From positions 496,001 to 560,000 of the forward strand of contig NZ_JAKCFC010000002.1 of NCBI RefSeq assembly GCF_021916785.1: a stretch of DNA of 64,000 nucleotides. The letters run 5' to 3'. The notes under the pieces were generated by a model. That model made no database searches. It saw only the letters and a program-made list of their open reading frames with translations, and was not told the DNA's origin. Every line of letters begins with the position of its first letter. Position 1 is the stretch's first letter. Position numbers and translations under genes: made by a program. The DNA is from Mycolicibacterium lacusdiani. Lineage in GTDB: Bacteria > Actinomycetota > Actinomycetes > Mycobacteriales > Mycobacteriaceae. Shown here piece after piece: positions 11,847 to 18,686 of this stretch.

Positions 11847-12926
11847 TCAACGCGTTCGACCGCGCAGGCGTTCCACGGCGAGTCGACCCGCACCGACGTG
11901 GTCGTTGGACGGCACCGAATCGGGGTCCATCACCGCGGCGACCGAGACCTCGCCGCCGGTCGTCAGCTCGGTGTCGACCGGCAGGCCTCGCTTGACCAGC
12001 GCGAGTGCGACGGGTCCCTCGTCCACGTGGTCCACCACGGTCCCTAGCCGTCCGACCGCCCGGCCGCCCGCCAGCACCGGGTCACCAGGCGCTGGGCGGT
12101 CCGACGAGCCGTCCAGCTGCAGCAGCACCAGCATGCGCGGAGGTTTGCCCAGGTTGTGCACCCGTGCCACGGTCTCCTGGCCGCGGTAGCAGCCCTTGTC
12201 GAGGTGCACGGCGCCCTCGCCCGGCCCGCCGATCCACCCGATCTCGTGCGGGATGGTGCGCTCGTCGGTGTCGACGCCCAGCCGGGGCTGCAGGGCCGTC
12301 ACGCGGTGCGCCTCGTAGGTCCACATGCCCGCAGGTCGGGCGCCTGCGACGACCATCCGGTCACGCCATTGAGCGGCCTGCTCGCGGGGCACCACCAGGT
12401 CGACCTCGACCGCGGCCAGACGGCGTACGAAGCCGCCCTCGGCCAGCGGTACCGCCGACCACGGGGCAGGCAGCTCGGCGAGCCCGAGGGCTCGGACCAC
12501 CTCCGGCCCGTCGACCTTGGGCCCGAGCAGTGAGAGCACGGCCAGATCCGCAGGCTCCACCACCACGTCGGCCCAGAAGATCATCTTGCGCAGGAACGTC
12601 AGTAGCGGCTCGCCGCGGTCCCGCTCGGTGTCGATGAACGTGACGCCGTCGAGGTCGACCTGCAGCCAGTGATCTTCCACACGTCCCTGGCCGTCGAGGC
12701 TCGAATTCTCCGTCACCACCCCCTCGCTCAGCCCGCTGACGTGCTGGCTGGAGATGGTGTGCAACCACGTCAGCCGGTCCTTGCCGGACAGCTGGAGCAC
12801 CGCGCGATGCGAACGGTCGATCACGACGAGCCCGTGCGTCGCGGAGCGTTGCTCGCCGAGCGGGTCGCCGTAATGCCACACGGCGCCTGCGTCGGGACCG
12901 GAATCTGGTGCGCGAACTGCGGACAT
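11847..12926 (-). CDS. ygfZ: Folate-binding protein YgfZ family
   Basis: 359-aa tetrahydrofolate-dependent protein of the YgfZ/IBA57 family, which helps Fe-S cluster assembly or repair. The hallmark KGCYRGQE sits at residues 244-251, including the conserved Cys. The N-terminal GcvT-like region includes VIDRSHRAVLQLSGKDRLTWLHTI. It is divergent from pabC with short spacing; both relate to folate, which supports shared control. TAGAGT on this strand (12933-12938) lies exactly 6 nt before the ATG, so the mRNA is predicted leaderless. Ortholog position Rv0811c. Confidence 0.94.
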   Translation of the reverse strand: MSAVRAPDSGPDAGAVWHYGDPLGEQRSATHGLVVIDRSHRAVLQLSGKDRLTWLHTISSQHVSGLSEGVVTENSSLDGQGRVEDHWLQVDLDGVTFIDTERDRGEPLLTFLRKMIFWADVVVEPADLAVLSLLGPKVDGPEVVRALGLAELPAPWSAVPLAEGGFVRRLAAVEVDLVVPREQAAQWRDRMVVAGARPAGMWTYEAHRVTALQPRLGVDTDERTIPHEIGWIGGPGEGAVHLDKGCYRGQETVARVHNLGKPPRMLVLLQLDGSSDRPAPGDPVLAGGRAVGRLGTVVDHVDEGPVALALVKRGLPVDTELTTGGEVSVAAVMDPDSVPSNDHVGAGRLAVERLRGRTR

Positions 12927-12966
12927 GACTCAACTCTACGAGCATCGATCGCTACCGTCGTGGCCC

Positions 12967-13824
12967 ATGACGCCCCGCACTCCCGCCGTGGTCGTCGTCG
13001 ACCTCGCCGCCGGGGTGCTCGACCCGCACACGCCGGTGCTGCGCGCCGACGACCCGATGCTCGCGCGCGGCGACGGCGTCTTCGAGACCCTGCTGGTTCG
13101 CGACGGCCGCGCGTGCCTGCTGGACGCTCACCTGGCCCGGCTCGCCGCCTCCGCCGCGGCTATCGGCCTGCCCCCGCTCGACGACGAGGGCTGGCGGCCC
13201 GCGATCGCGACGGCCCTCGCGCAATGGTCGGGTGGCGAGGCGGTGCTGCGGCTGCTCCACGGGCGCGGCGCGGGAGGGACACCGACGGCGATGGTCACGG
13301 TGTCGGCGGTGCCGGAACGCGTCGTGGCGGCCAGGCGCGACGGCGTGGCCGCCGTGACGCTGGATCGCGGGTCGCCCGGCGTGGGTCCTGCCGCCCCGTG
13401 GTCGTTGGCCGGCGTGAAGTCGATGTCGTATGCCGTGTTCGCCGCAGCACAGCGCGAGGCCGAGCGGCTCGGGGCGTCCGACGTCGTGCTGGTGGGATCC
13501 GACGGTTACGTGCTCGAAGGAGCCCGCTCGAGCGTCGTCGTCGCGCCGGAACCCGGTGTGCTGCGCACCCCGGCCTCGTCCTCGCCGATCCTGCCCGGCA
13601 CCACCGTCGACGCCCTGTTCGGCGCGGCCGCGCGCCGCGGATGGCGGTGCGAACGAGCCGCGATCCGGGCCACTGATCTTGGTGTCGCGCAAGGCCTCTG
13701 GTTGCTGTCGAGTGTGACCTTGGCGGCCCGCGTGCACACCCTCGACGGCGTGGCGCTGCCGCGTGCGCCGATGGCCGCGGAAGTCGCTGAACTGGTCGAT
13801 CTCGGTGTCGGTGCGCAGCCCTGA
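12967..13824 (+). CDS. pabC: Aminodeoxychorismate lyase
   Basis: 285-aa PLP enzyme of fold type IV that cleaves 4-amino-4-deoxychorismate to p-aminobenzoate and pyruvate, for folate synthesis. Visible are RGDGVFETLLVRDGRACLLDAHLARL near the N terminus, the PLP lysine K151 in LAGVKSMSYAVFAA and the late phosphate loop region GTTVDALFG. Branched-chain aminotransferase-like relatives exist, but the position next to the folate-binding ygfZ favours PabC (Rv0812). The ATG at 12967 was chosen; an upstream in-frame ATG would overlap the ygfZ start region. TACCGT lies 8 nt upstream of the ATG. Confidence 0.9.
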   Translation: MTPRTPAVVVVDLAAGVLDPHTPVLRADDPMLARGDGVFETLLVRDGRACLLDAHLARLAASAAAIGLPPLDDEGWRPAIATALAQWSGGEAVLRLLHGRGAGGTPTAMVTVSAVPERVVAARRDGVAAVTLDRGSPGVGPAAPWSLAGVKSMSYAVFAAAQREAERLGASDVVLVGSDGYVLEGARSSVVVAPEPGVLRTPASSSPILPGTTVDALFGAAARRGWRCERAAIRATDLGVAQGLWLLSSVTLAARVHTLDGVALPRAPMAAEVAELVDLGVGAQP

Positions 13825-13844
13825 TCGCTATGCGCGAAATCCGG

Positions 13845-13873
13845 TTGTCGACCCCAAGATCCGGGAGTACGGT
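13845..13873 (+). promoter_or_regulatory. Sigma-A-like promoter of a small transcript
   Basis: TTGTCG (13845-13850), a spacer of exactly 17 nt and TACGGT (13868-13873) form a good housekeeping promoter, predicting a start near 13880. It lies after the pabC stop and before a strong terminator, with no ordinary gene in between. Confidence 0.55.
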
Positions 13874-13904
13874 CGCTCGTACACAAGAGAGGAGGTGGTC
13901 CAAG

Positions 13905-13946
13905 ATTTCGAGTGACATATGGACATGTGAGGTGGCTGCCCGCTAG
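13905..13946 (+). CDS. Candidate 13-codon ORF with ATT start after a super-strong RBS
   Basis: If the 16-nt ribosome-binding sequence initiates at usual spacing (9 nt after GGAGG), the first possible codon is ATT at 13905. The frame then reads SSDIWTCEVAAR before TAG at 13944. ATT is a rare but real initiator (infC uses it). Competing frame: GTG at 13912 opens 42 codons beginning MTYGHVRWLPASSTG and ending at a TAG inside the terminator region, but its spacing from the RBS is 16 nt. I cannot decide between them from one sequence. Confidence 0.25.
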   Translation: MSSDIWTCEVAAR

Positions 13947-14019
13947 CAGCACCGGGAGTGATCGTCGCTCACGCGCATCGACATACCTGCGCGCGCTAGC
14001 GAATTCCCGGCGGTCACCC

Positions 14020-14068
14020 GGCCCCCGAGCCCTTCGGTAGTCCACCGAAGACGTACGGCTCGGGGGCC
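14020..14068 (+). terminator. Strong nested-hairpin terminator
   Basis: GGCCCCCGAGCC (14020-14031) pairs perfectly over 12 bp with GGCTCGGGGGCC (14057-14068). Inside it, CTTCGGT (14032-14038) pairs with ACCGAAG (14044-14050). It isolates the small transcript from the lipase gene, which has its own leaderless promoter at 14097. Confidence 0.8.
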
Positions 14069-14108
14069 GCTCCATGTCTCGGGCACCCGCACGGCCTAAC
14101 GTGGCGGC

Positions 14109-15302
14109 ATGCGTCGACTGTCCCTCGTGCCGATCGCCATCGTCGTGCTGGCCCTGCTCTCGCCCTCGACGCCATTGGCGTACGCGGCGACCCCCGACTG
14201 GTCCGGGCTGGCCGCCGCCGACTACGCGGGCACGGTCGGCGCGCCCGGCACCCTCATCGAATCGGTACCGCTGGATCCCGCCGTGTCGCTGCCCGGCGCG
14301 GGCGCCGCCTACCGAATCCTGTACGCCACGACGAACACTCACCAGCGGCCGGCAGTGAGCACTGCCGCGGTGTTCCTGCCCGCCGGAGTGCCGCCGCAAG
14401 GTGGCTGGCCGACCGTCGCCTGGGCGCACGGCACCACCGGCCTCGGCGACGACTGCACGCCCTCGGCGCTGCCGCGCAGCGACCGCGACGACGGCTACCT
14501 CGACCACTGGCTCGGGCAGGGGTACGCGGTGGTCGCCTCCGACTACACGGGCCTCGGCACGCCGGGACTGATGAGCTACCTGGACACCGCCACCACGGCA
14601 CACGGCATCGTCGACTCCGTCATCGCTTTCCACCAACTTGGCCACCGGACGGGCATCGCACTGTCGCCGCGCTGGGCGGTCGTCGGTCAATCCCAGGGCG
14701 GTGCAGCCGCCGTCGGCACCGCGCATTACGCCACCGAGTTCAGCGCTGGCAGCGGGCTCGACTTCCGCGGTGCCATCGCCACCGGCACGCCCGCCTTCAT
14801 CGACGAGATCGTCGGCAAGGCGGGCCCGGACATGGTGCTGCCGCCCGAACTCGGCTCGGTCGCCAGCGCGTACTCGGCCTACATCCTCACCGCGTTCCGG
14901 GAGGCGCGGCCCGACCTCGACGTCGACGCCGTGCTGTCCGCCAAGGGCAGGGACGCCATCGCGATGGCCGAGGTCGCGTGCGCCGCCGAACTGGCGACCG
15001 CACTCACCGACACCCGGCCGAACGAGTTCTTCGTGGCGCCGCTGGCTTCGGTGCCCGGTGCCGGGCCGGCGCTCACCGACTACCTGGGCATCCCGACGAG
15101 CGGCTACGACCGGCCAGTCTTCCTCGGCGTGGGGCTGCGTGACAGCGACGTGCCGCCGTCGTCCTCACTGCGACTCGACGAGGCGATGCGCGCGAACGGC
15201 CAACCCGTCGAATTGCACGTCTATCCCGATCAGGACCACAGCGGGACGGTGCTCGCATCGGTGCCCGACTCGACGCCATTCCTGCAGCGCATCATGTCCT
15301 GA
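14109..15302 (+). CDS. Secreted lipase family (PF03583-type) alpha/beta hydrolase
   Basis: 397-aa exported esterase/lipase. The signal peptide covers residues 1 to about 26 (LSLVPIAIVVLALLSPSTPLAYAA). The oxyanion-region motif is WAHGTTG, the nucleophile is Ser195 in GQSQGG, the candidate acid lies in GLRDSDVPP and the His in DQDHSGTV near the C terminus. It likely acts on lipids or esters outside the membrane; the substrate is unknown. TAACGT at 14097-14102 ends 6 nt before the ATG, so the mRNA is predicted leaderless and independent of upstream transcription. Confidence 0.9.
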   Translation: MRRLSLVPIAIVVLALLSPSTPLAYAATPDWSGLAAADYAGTVGAPGTLIESVPLDPAVSLPGAGAAYRILYATTNTHQRPAVSTAAVFLPAGVPPQGGWPTVAWAHGTTGLGDDCTPSALPRSDRDDGYLDHWLGQGYAVVASDYTGLGTPGLMSYLDTATTAHGIVDSVIAFHQLGHRTGIALSPRWAVVGQSQGGAAAVGTAHYATEFSAGSGLDFRGAIATGTPAFIDEIVGKAGPDMVLPPELGSVASAYSAYILTAFREARPDLDVDAVLSAKGRDAIAMAEVACAAELATALTDTRPNEFFVAPLASVPGAGPALTDYLGIPTSGYDRPVFLGVGLRDSDVPPSSSLRLDEAMRANGQPVELHVYPDQDHSGTVLASVPDSTPFLQRIMS

Positions 15303-15587
15303 TCAGGACGCGGGGCCGGGCGCCTTGTCCGCGCACGCCTGCTGCGCCTGCGCCCACGTCTGCGGGTCGACCCCGGGCGGCGCTGCGGGACCCGCCGGGG
15401 GAGTCGTGACGCCGTTCTCGGCGAGGCATTCGGCGTAGGCGCCGTGACCGGACGCGGCAGGTGCGCTCGACGGCGCTGGGTTTGACGGCACGGCGTCCGA
15501 CGGTTCCGCTGGCTGATCCGTGGAGCCGCACGCGGTGAGAAAGCCGACGACGAGCAGCGCCGCACCCGCCCGGGCCGAGCCGGTCAA
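15303..15587 (-). CDS. Small putative lipoprotein
   Basis: 94-aa protein with a lipobox FLTAC at residues 16-20, predicting lipidation at Cys20 after signal cleavage. The mature part is Ser/Pro/Ala-rich and then has [18 protein letters not shown] and QQACADKA, with two cysteines that could form a disulfide. The function is unknown. The start is TTG at 15585-15587, overlapping the stop of the upstream nitrobindin-like gene (TTGA), so it is translationally coupled. It ends one base after the convergent lipase stop. Confidence 0.72.
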   Translation of the reverse strand: MTGSARAGAALLVVGFLTACGSTDQPAEPSDAVPSNPAPSSAPAASGHGAYAECLAENGVTTPPAGPAAPPGVDPQTWAQAQQACADKAPGPAS

Positions 15588-16264
15588 CCGACGAACCGCG
15601 TCAGACGCGCCGAGAGGTGCGGAACGAGGCCGCCGTCGGCGTCGACGCGTTCCTCGACGTAGGCGAGGTCGCCGCCGTCGACGATGCCGTAGAGCCGCTT
15701 GGCGCCACCCACCAGCACGCCGGACTTGCTGCGCGCCAGCGCATCGGTCACCAGTTCCCAGGACGCCTGGTTCAGCGGGGTGCCGTAGAAGAGTTCGACG
15801 AAGCCGGTGGAGTGTGCGAGCAGCAGTTCGATCGCTGTCGTCTCCGACGGGTCGGCCGGGTCGTTGACGAAGCGCCAGTAGCCCGTTTCGCGCAGACCGG
15901 GCACCGCGGCGTCGTCACCTCCGCCGTCCTCGGTGTCGGACAGTCGCCACGATCGGGCTTCCCACATGAGGTAGTCGCCACCGTCGTGGGACACCACGAT
16001 CTGCTGACCGAAGCGGTAGTCGCCGTCGGCGTCACGCCCTTCGCCGGTGCCACGCCACACGCCCACCAGCGGCAGTAGGGCCAGGAGGGCGTCGTTCAGC
16101 GACACACCCTCACGCAGGTTGGCGGTGTCGGCGGGTACGGGCAGATCGTCGAAGCCCGGAACGTTGCGTAGCGCCGTCTCCCTGGCACGCTCCGCAGCCG
16201 CGGCAACGGCGCGATCGGCGGACCCGGGCGTCACCGCGCCCGGCGTCGTGTCGTCGGAAGTCAC
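15584..16264 (-). CDS. FABP/nitrobindin-like heme-binding beta-barrel protein
   Basis: 226-aa protein of the nitrobindin (THAP4/FABP-like) family, the ortholog of Rv0813c. The barrel signature [11 protein letters not shown] begins the domain after a ~75-residue N-terminal extension ([19 protein letters not shown]). The C-terminal [13 protein letters not shown] carries the conserved His that can ligate heme iron. It may bind heme, NO or fatty acid; this is unproven. The GTG at 16262-16264 gives the expected 226-aa length and overlaps the stop of a 32-codon membrane ORF (GTGA). Confidence 0.88.
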   Translation of the reverse strand: MTSDDTTPGAVTPGSADRAVAAAAERARETALRNVPGFDDLPVPADTANLREGVSLNDALLALLPLVGVWRGTGEGRDADGDYRFGQQIVVSHDGGDYLMWEARSWRLSDTEDGGGDDAAVPGLRETGYWRFVNDPADPSETTAIELLLAHSTGFVELFYGTPLNQASWELVTDALARSKSGVLVGGAKRLYGIVDGGDLAYVEERVDADGGLVPHLSARLTRFVG

Positions 16265-16359
16265 GCCTCGTCGGTGATCAGGCGGTACACCGCGTAGATC
16301 GCGAACCACGCGATGATCACGCTCACCACGACGAGAAGGATCTCGAAGAACAGAATCAC
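16261..16359 (-). CDS. 32-aa single-helix membrane microprotein
   Basis: Tiny ORF: GTG start, then [20 protein letters not shown] continuing into [11 protein letters not shown] and stop. It is almost wholly one transmembrane helix with an acidic tail. Two signs support translation. TAGACT at 16366-16371 is exactly 6 nt before the GTG (leaderless pattern), and the TGA overlaps the GTG of the nitrobindin-like gene by GTGA, so it would deliver ribosomes to that gene. The function is unknown; it may be a small membrane partner of the heme-binding protein, or mainly a coupling ORF. Confidence 0.6.
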   Translation of the reverse strand: MILFFEILLVVVSVIIAWFAIYAVYRLITDEA

Positions 16360-16365
16360 GGATTC

Positions 16366-16371
16366 AGTCTA
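16366..16371 (-). promoter_or_regulatory. -10 box (TAGACT) of leaderless microprotein/nitrobindin operon
   Basis: On the minus strand TAGACT is followed by 6 nt and then the GTG of the 32-aa ORF. It separates the nitrobindin-like/lipoprotein pair from the upstream sulfur operon. Confidence 0.5.
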
Positions 16372-16416
16372 GTTCTCGCGGCGGTGCCCCGGCGCGCCGG
16401 GACACCGCCATCGTCA

Positions 16417-16719
16417 TCAGGCGACCTTGACGTCGACTTCGTGGATCCCAGCGCCGGACGGGGCAACGGTCGCGTCGCCGTTGCCGACCTTCGACAGCGC
16501 GCGCAGCGTCCAGGTGCCGGGCGCGGCGAAGAACCGGAAGTCGCCCGTCGCCGAAGCCACGACCTCGGCGGTGAACTCGTCACTGCTGTCGAGCAGGCGC
16601 ACGAACGCACCGCCGACGGTCTGTCCCGAGCCGTCGACGACGCGGCCGGTGATCACCGTCTCCTTCTCGAGATCGACGCCTGCGGGCAACGTCAGTCCTT
16701 GTTTCGGTGCAGAGCACAT
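16417..16719 (-). CDS. sseC2: DUF1416 domain protein (SseC family)
   Basis: 100-aa protein, probably an Ig-like/carboxypeptidase-regulatory-like beta-sandwich: VITGRVVDGSGQTVGGAFVRLLDSSDEF and SATGDFRFFAAPGTWTLRAL. It starts MCSAPKQG, and the Cys2-containing N terminus is a family hallmark. It is always linked to the rhodanese CysA in mycobacteria, so a role in sulfur handling is inferred. The ATG is 1 nt downstream of the cysA2 stop codon, so it is the third gene of the polycysteine-leader operon. Confidence 0.88.
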   Translation of the reverse strand: MCSAPKQGLTLPAGVDLEKETVITGRVVDGSGQTVGGAFVRLLDSSDEFTAEVVASATGDFRFFAAPGTWTLRALSKVGNGDATVAPSGAGIHEVDVKVA

Positions 16720-16720
16720 A

Positions 16721-17554
16721 TCAGCTTCCCAACTCGATCGGGGCTCCCACGAGGGAGCCGTATTCCGTCCAACTGCCGTCGTAGTTCTTGACGTTCTGGT
16801 GTCCCAACAGCTCCTGCAGCACGAACCAGGTGTGCGACGAGCGCTCACCGATGCGGCAGTAGGCGATGGTCAGCTTGTCGCCGTCGAGGCCGGCGTCGGC
16901 GTAGAGCTTCGCCAGGTCCTCGTCGGACTTGAAGGTGCCGTCCTCGTTGGCCGCCTTGCTCCACGGCACGCTGATGGCGGTGGGGATGTGGCCGGCGCGC
17001 TGACTCTGCTCCTGGGGGAGGTGGGCCGGGGCGAGGATCTTGCCGGAGAACTCGTCGGGGGAGCGCACGTCGACGAGGTTCTTCTCACCGATCGCGGCGA
17101 TGACCTCGTCGCGGAACGCGCGGATGTCGTTGTTGGGCGCCTTGGCCGAGTACGACGTGGCGGTGCGGTTGGGCACCTCGGTGACCAGCGGGCGACCGTC
17201 GAGTTCCCACTTCTTGCGGCCGCCGTCGAGCAGCTTCACGTTCTCGTGGCCGTACAGCTTGAAGTACCAGTAGGCGTACGCCGCGAACCAGTTGTTGTTG
17301 CCGCCGTACAGGATCACGGTGTCGTCGTTGGCGATTCCCTTGTCCGACAGCAACTTCGAGAACTGCTGCTGATCGACGAAATCACGCTTCACCGGATCCT
17401 GCAGTTCGGTCTTCCAGTCGATCCGGACGGCTCCGGCGATGTGGCCGCCCTCGTAGGCGGTGGTGTCCTCGTCGACCTCGACGAAGACGGTGTTGGGGGC
17501 GTCGAGATTGTTCTCGGCCCACTCGGTGGTGACCAGGACTTCGGAACGTGCCAT
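16721..17554 (-). CDS. cysA2: Thiosulfate sulfurtransferase (rhodanese) CysA2-type
   Basis: 277-aa two-domain rhodanese that transfers sulfane sulfur from thiosulfate to cyanide or thiols; cytosolic. The catalytic Cys233 is in AYCRIGERSSHTW, the actinobacterial CRIGERS active-site loop. The N-terminal inactive rhodanese domain contains GGHIAGAVRIDW. An AAAGGA ribosome-binding site precedes the ATG. It lies in the operon DUF4395 - cysA2 - sseC2 behind a seven-cysteine leader peptide, so expression should rise when charged tRNA-Cys is scarce (known for mycobacterial homologs, inferred here). Confidence 0.94.
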   Translation of the reverse strand: MARSEVLVTTEWAENNLDAPNTVFVEVDEDTTAYEGGHIAGAVRIDWKTELQDPVKRDFVDQQQFSKLLSDKGIANDDTVILYGGNNNWFAAYAYWYFKLYGHENVKLLDGGRKKWELDGRPLVTEVPNRTATSYSAKAPNNDIRAFRDEVIAAIGEKNLVDVRSPDEFSGKILAPAHLPQEQSQRAGHIPTAISVPWSKAANEDGTFKSDEDLAKLYADAGLDGDKLTIAYCRIGERSSHTWFVLQELLGHQNVKNYDGSWTEYGSLVGAPIELGS

Positions 17555-17580
17555 GAAGAAGGGTCCTTTCGGATGTGCGG

Positions 17581-18042
17581 TTATGACGACGGTGCGGGTG
17601 CCCGGCGCAGGAGTGCGACGAGCGGATACAGCTGGCAGCCGAGGCAGATGCCGAAGGCGGCGTTGAGGAACGCGGCGACGAGTGCGAACGCCGTCGCGGC
17701 GAGGCCCACCGGACCCCACCCGATGGCGAATGCGACGGCGCCGACCACGGCGAAGAACAAGCCCACCGACTGGGCGAACTTGAGCGGTGGCACCGGCTCG
17801 GTCTCGGTGACGGGCCGCAGGCGGGGTGCAATGACGCTGGCGAACACGCGGCCGTAGGGGTTGCGGCGAGGACCGCCGATCGCCCCGATGGCGAACACGA
17901 CTGCCTGTGCGGCGAGGACGACCGCTGCAGCGGCATAGCTCGCCACGGACGCGAACAGTGCCGCGACGAGCACGACCGTCGTCACCCAGGCGGTGAAGCG
18001 GGGACCACGAACGTCGACCTGACCTATGTTCTGGTTCGGCAC
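17581..18042 (-). CDS. DUF4395 integral membrane protein
   Basis: 153-aa protein with about four hydrophobic helices (VTTVVLVAALFASVASYAAAAVVLAAQAV, IGAIGG, SVGLFFAVVGAVAFAIGWG, LVAAFLNAAFGICLGCQLYPLV). The late GICLGC motif has two cysteines that could carry a thiol or sulfur. DUF4395 proteins sit beside thioredoxin-like and rhodanese genes, which suggests sulfur or thiol transport, but this is unproven. The GTG at 18042 was chosen because AAGGAG precedes it at good spacing. It is the first structural gene after the cysteine leader ORF. Confidence 0.85.
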   Translation of the reverse strand: MPNQNIGQVDVRGPRFTAWVTTVVLVAALFASVASYAAAAVVLAAQAVVFAIGAIGGPRRNPYGRVFASVIAPRLRPVTETEPVPPLKFAQSVGLFFAVVGAVAFAIGWGPVGLAATAFALVAAFLNAAFGICLGCQLYPLVALLRRAPAPSS

Positions 18043-18130
18043 GTTGATGCTCCTTGAAATGCTGTGGTCACAGGGCTGGGGGCACACCACATGGGTCTGC
18101 TCCGAGTGCGGCTCCAAACGGCGCGGCTAC

Positions 18131-18223
18131 TCAGCAGCTACGACAACAACAGCAACAACCCGCAACGCGGCACAGGTCCACTGCGCGGCGCTTGGTGAGC
18201 AACTGCTCGAGGCGGGCTGACAC
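18131..18223 (-). CDS. Polycysteine leader peptide (cysteine attenuator uORF)
   Basis: 30-codon leader ORF starting GTG at 18221-18223 and ending TGA at 18131-18133. Its C-terminal half reads VDLCRVAGCCCCCRSC: seven cysteines, five in a row. On this strand TAGTAT (18231-18236) sits exactly 7 nt before the GTG, the leaderless signature. Similar leaderless polycysteine sORFs in mycobacteria act as cysteine-responsive attenuators of the downstream sulfur operon (established for homologs). Here it precedes DUF4395-cysA2-sseC2 by 88 nt. An in-frame ATG at 18232 would overlap the -10 box and is less likely. Confidence 0.85.
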   Translation of the reverse strand: MSARLEQLLTKRRAVDLCRVAGCCCCCRSC

Positions 18224-18230
18224 GTCCGAC

Positions 18231-18236
18231 ATACTA
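18231..18236 (-). promoter_or_regulatory. -10 box (TAGTAT) of the cysteine leader ORF
   Basis: TAGTAT then 7 nt then GTG on the minus strand. The promoter sits in the 40-bp gap after thiX, so the cysA2 operon can be transcribed independently of lmeA-thiX. Confidence 0.65.
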
Positions 18237-18263
18237 CCCAATCGCCTACCGATGACGAAGTCG

Positions 18264-18686
18264 TCAGGCCAACAGTGGTTCGAGCGCAGACCGCAGGTCA
18301 GCGGCCTTGGGCACGCCGGTCATGCGGAAACGCGGGCGACCGTCGGCGCCAAACACGATCGTCGTCGGCAACGACATCACCGAAAGGCGCCGCGCTGCCT
18401 CCGGATTGGCATCCATGTCGATCTCGACGTGCGCGACCGCGGGCAGCTCGGCGCACACCTGCTCCACCACCCGGCGAACGGCGACGCAGGGTCCGCACCA
18501 GGTGGCCGTGAAGTGCAGCACCGTCGGTCCGGTGGTGGACAGCCCCAAGCCCGAGGTGTCGACGTCGGCGGCCTTCTCGGCGTCGCGCAACATGCCCGCC
18601 CGCAGCGTCACCAGCCGCCCGACGACCAGCGCGACGCCGATCGCGGCGATCAGCACCGCGATCACGACGATCATCGAAGAACTCAT
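18264..18686 (-). CDS. thiX: Membrane-anchored thioredoxin-like protein ThiX
   Basis: 140-aa protein with an N-terminal transmembrane helix (MIVVIAVLIAAIGVALVVG) and a thioredoxin fold. The redox motif is WCGPC with Cys64 and Cys67, followed by LSVMSLPTTIVF with the cis-Pro. It probably reduces or delivers sulfur at the membrane; orientation is not certain. The ATG overlaps the lmeA stop (ATGA), so the two are coupled. The downstream cysA2 operon has its own promoter. Confidence 0.9.
   Translation of the reverse strand: MSSSMIVVIAVLIAAIGVALVVGRLVTLRAGMLRDAEKAADVDTSGLGLSTTGPTVLHFTATWCGPCVAVRRVVEQVCAELPAVAHVEIDMDANPEAARRLSVMSLPTTIVFGADGRPRFRMTGVPKAADLRSALEPLLA

Larger units (their letters stand above)
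13880..14068 (+). ncRNA. Putative structured small transcript with extended anti-16S sequence
   Basis: Predicted RNA of about 190 nt between the promoter at 13845-13873 and the terminator hairpin ending at 14068. Close to its 5' end, 13886-13901 reads AGAGAGGAGGTGGTCC, which can pair over 16 nt with the 3' tail of 16S rRNA (two G-U pairs). This is far longer than any normal ribosome-binding site. Downstream are GCTGC/GCAGC (13935-13939/13946-13950) and CCGGGA/TCCCGG (13952-13957/14005-14010) pairings. It may be a small mRNA, a leader-type RNA or a ribosome-binding RNA. Expression is inferred only from sequence. Confidence 0.45.

Noticed and set aside
13895..13915. GTG-started 6-codon ORF (VQDFE) inside the anti-16S sequence
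   Set aside because: The start codon is within the presumed ribosome-binding sequence itself.
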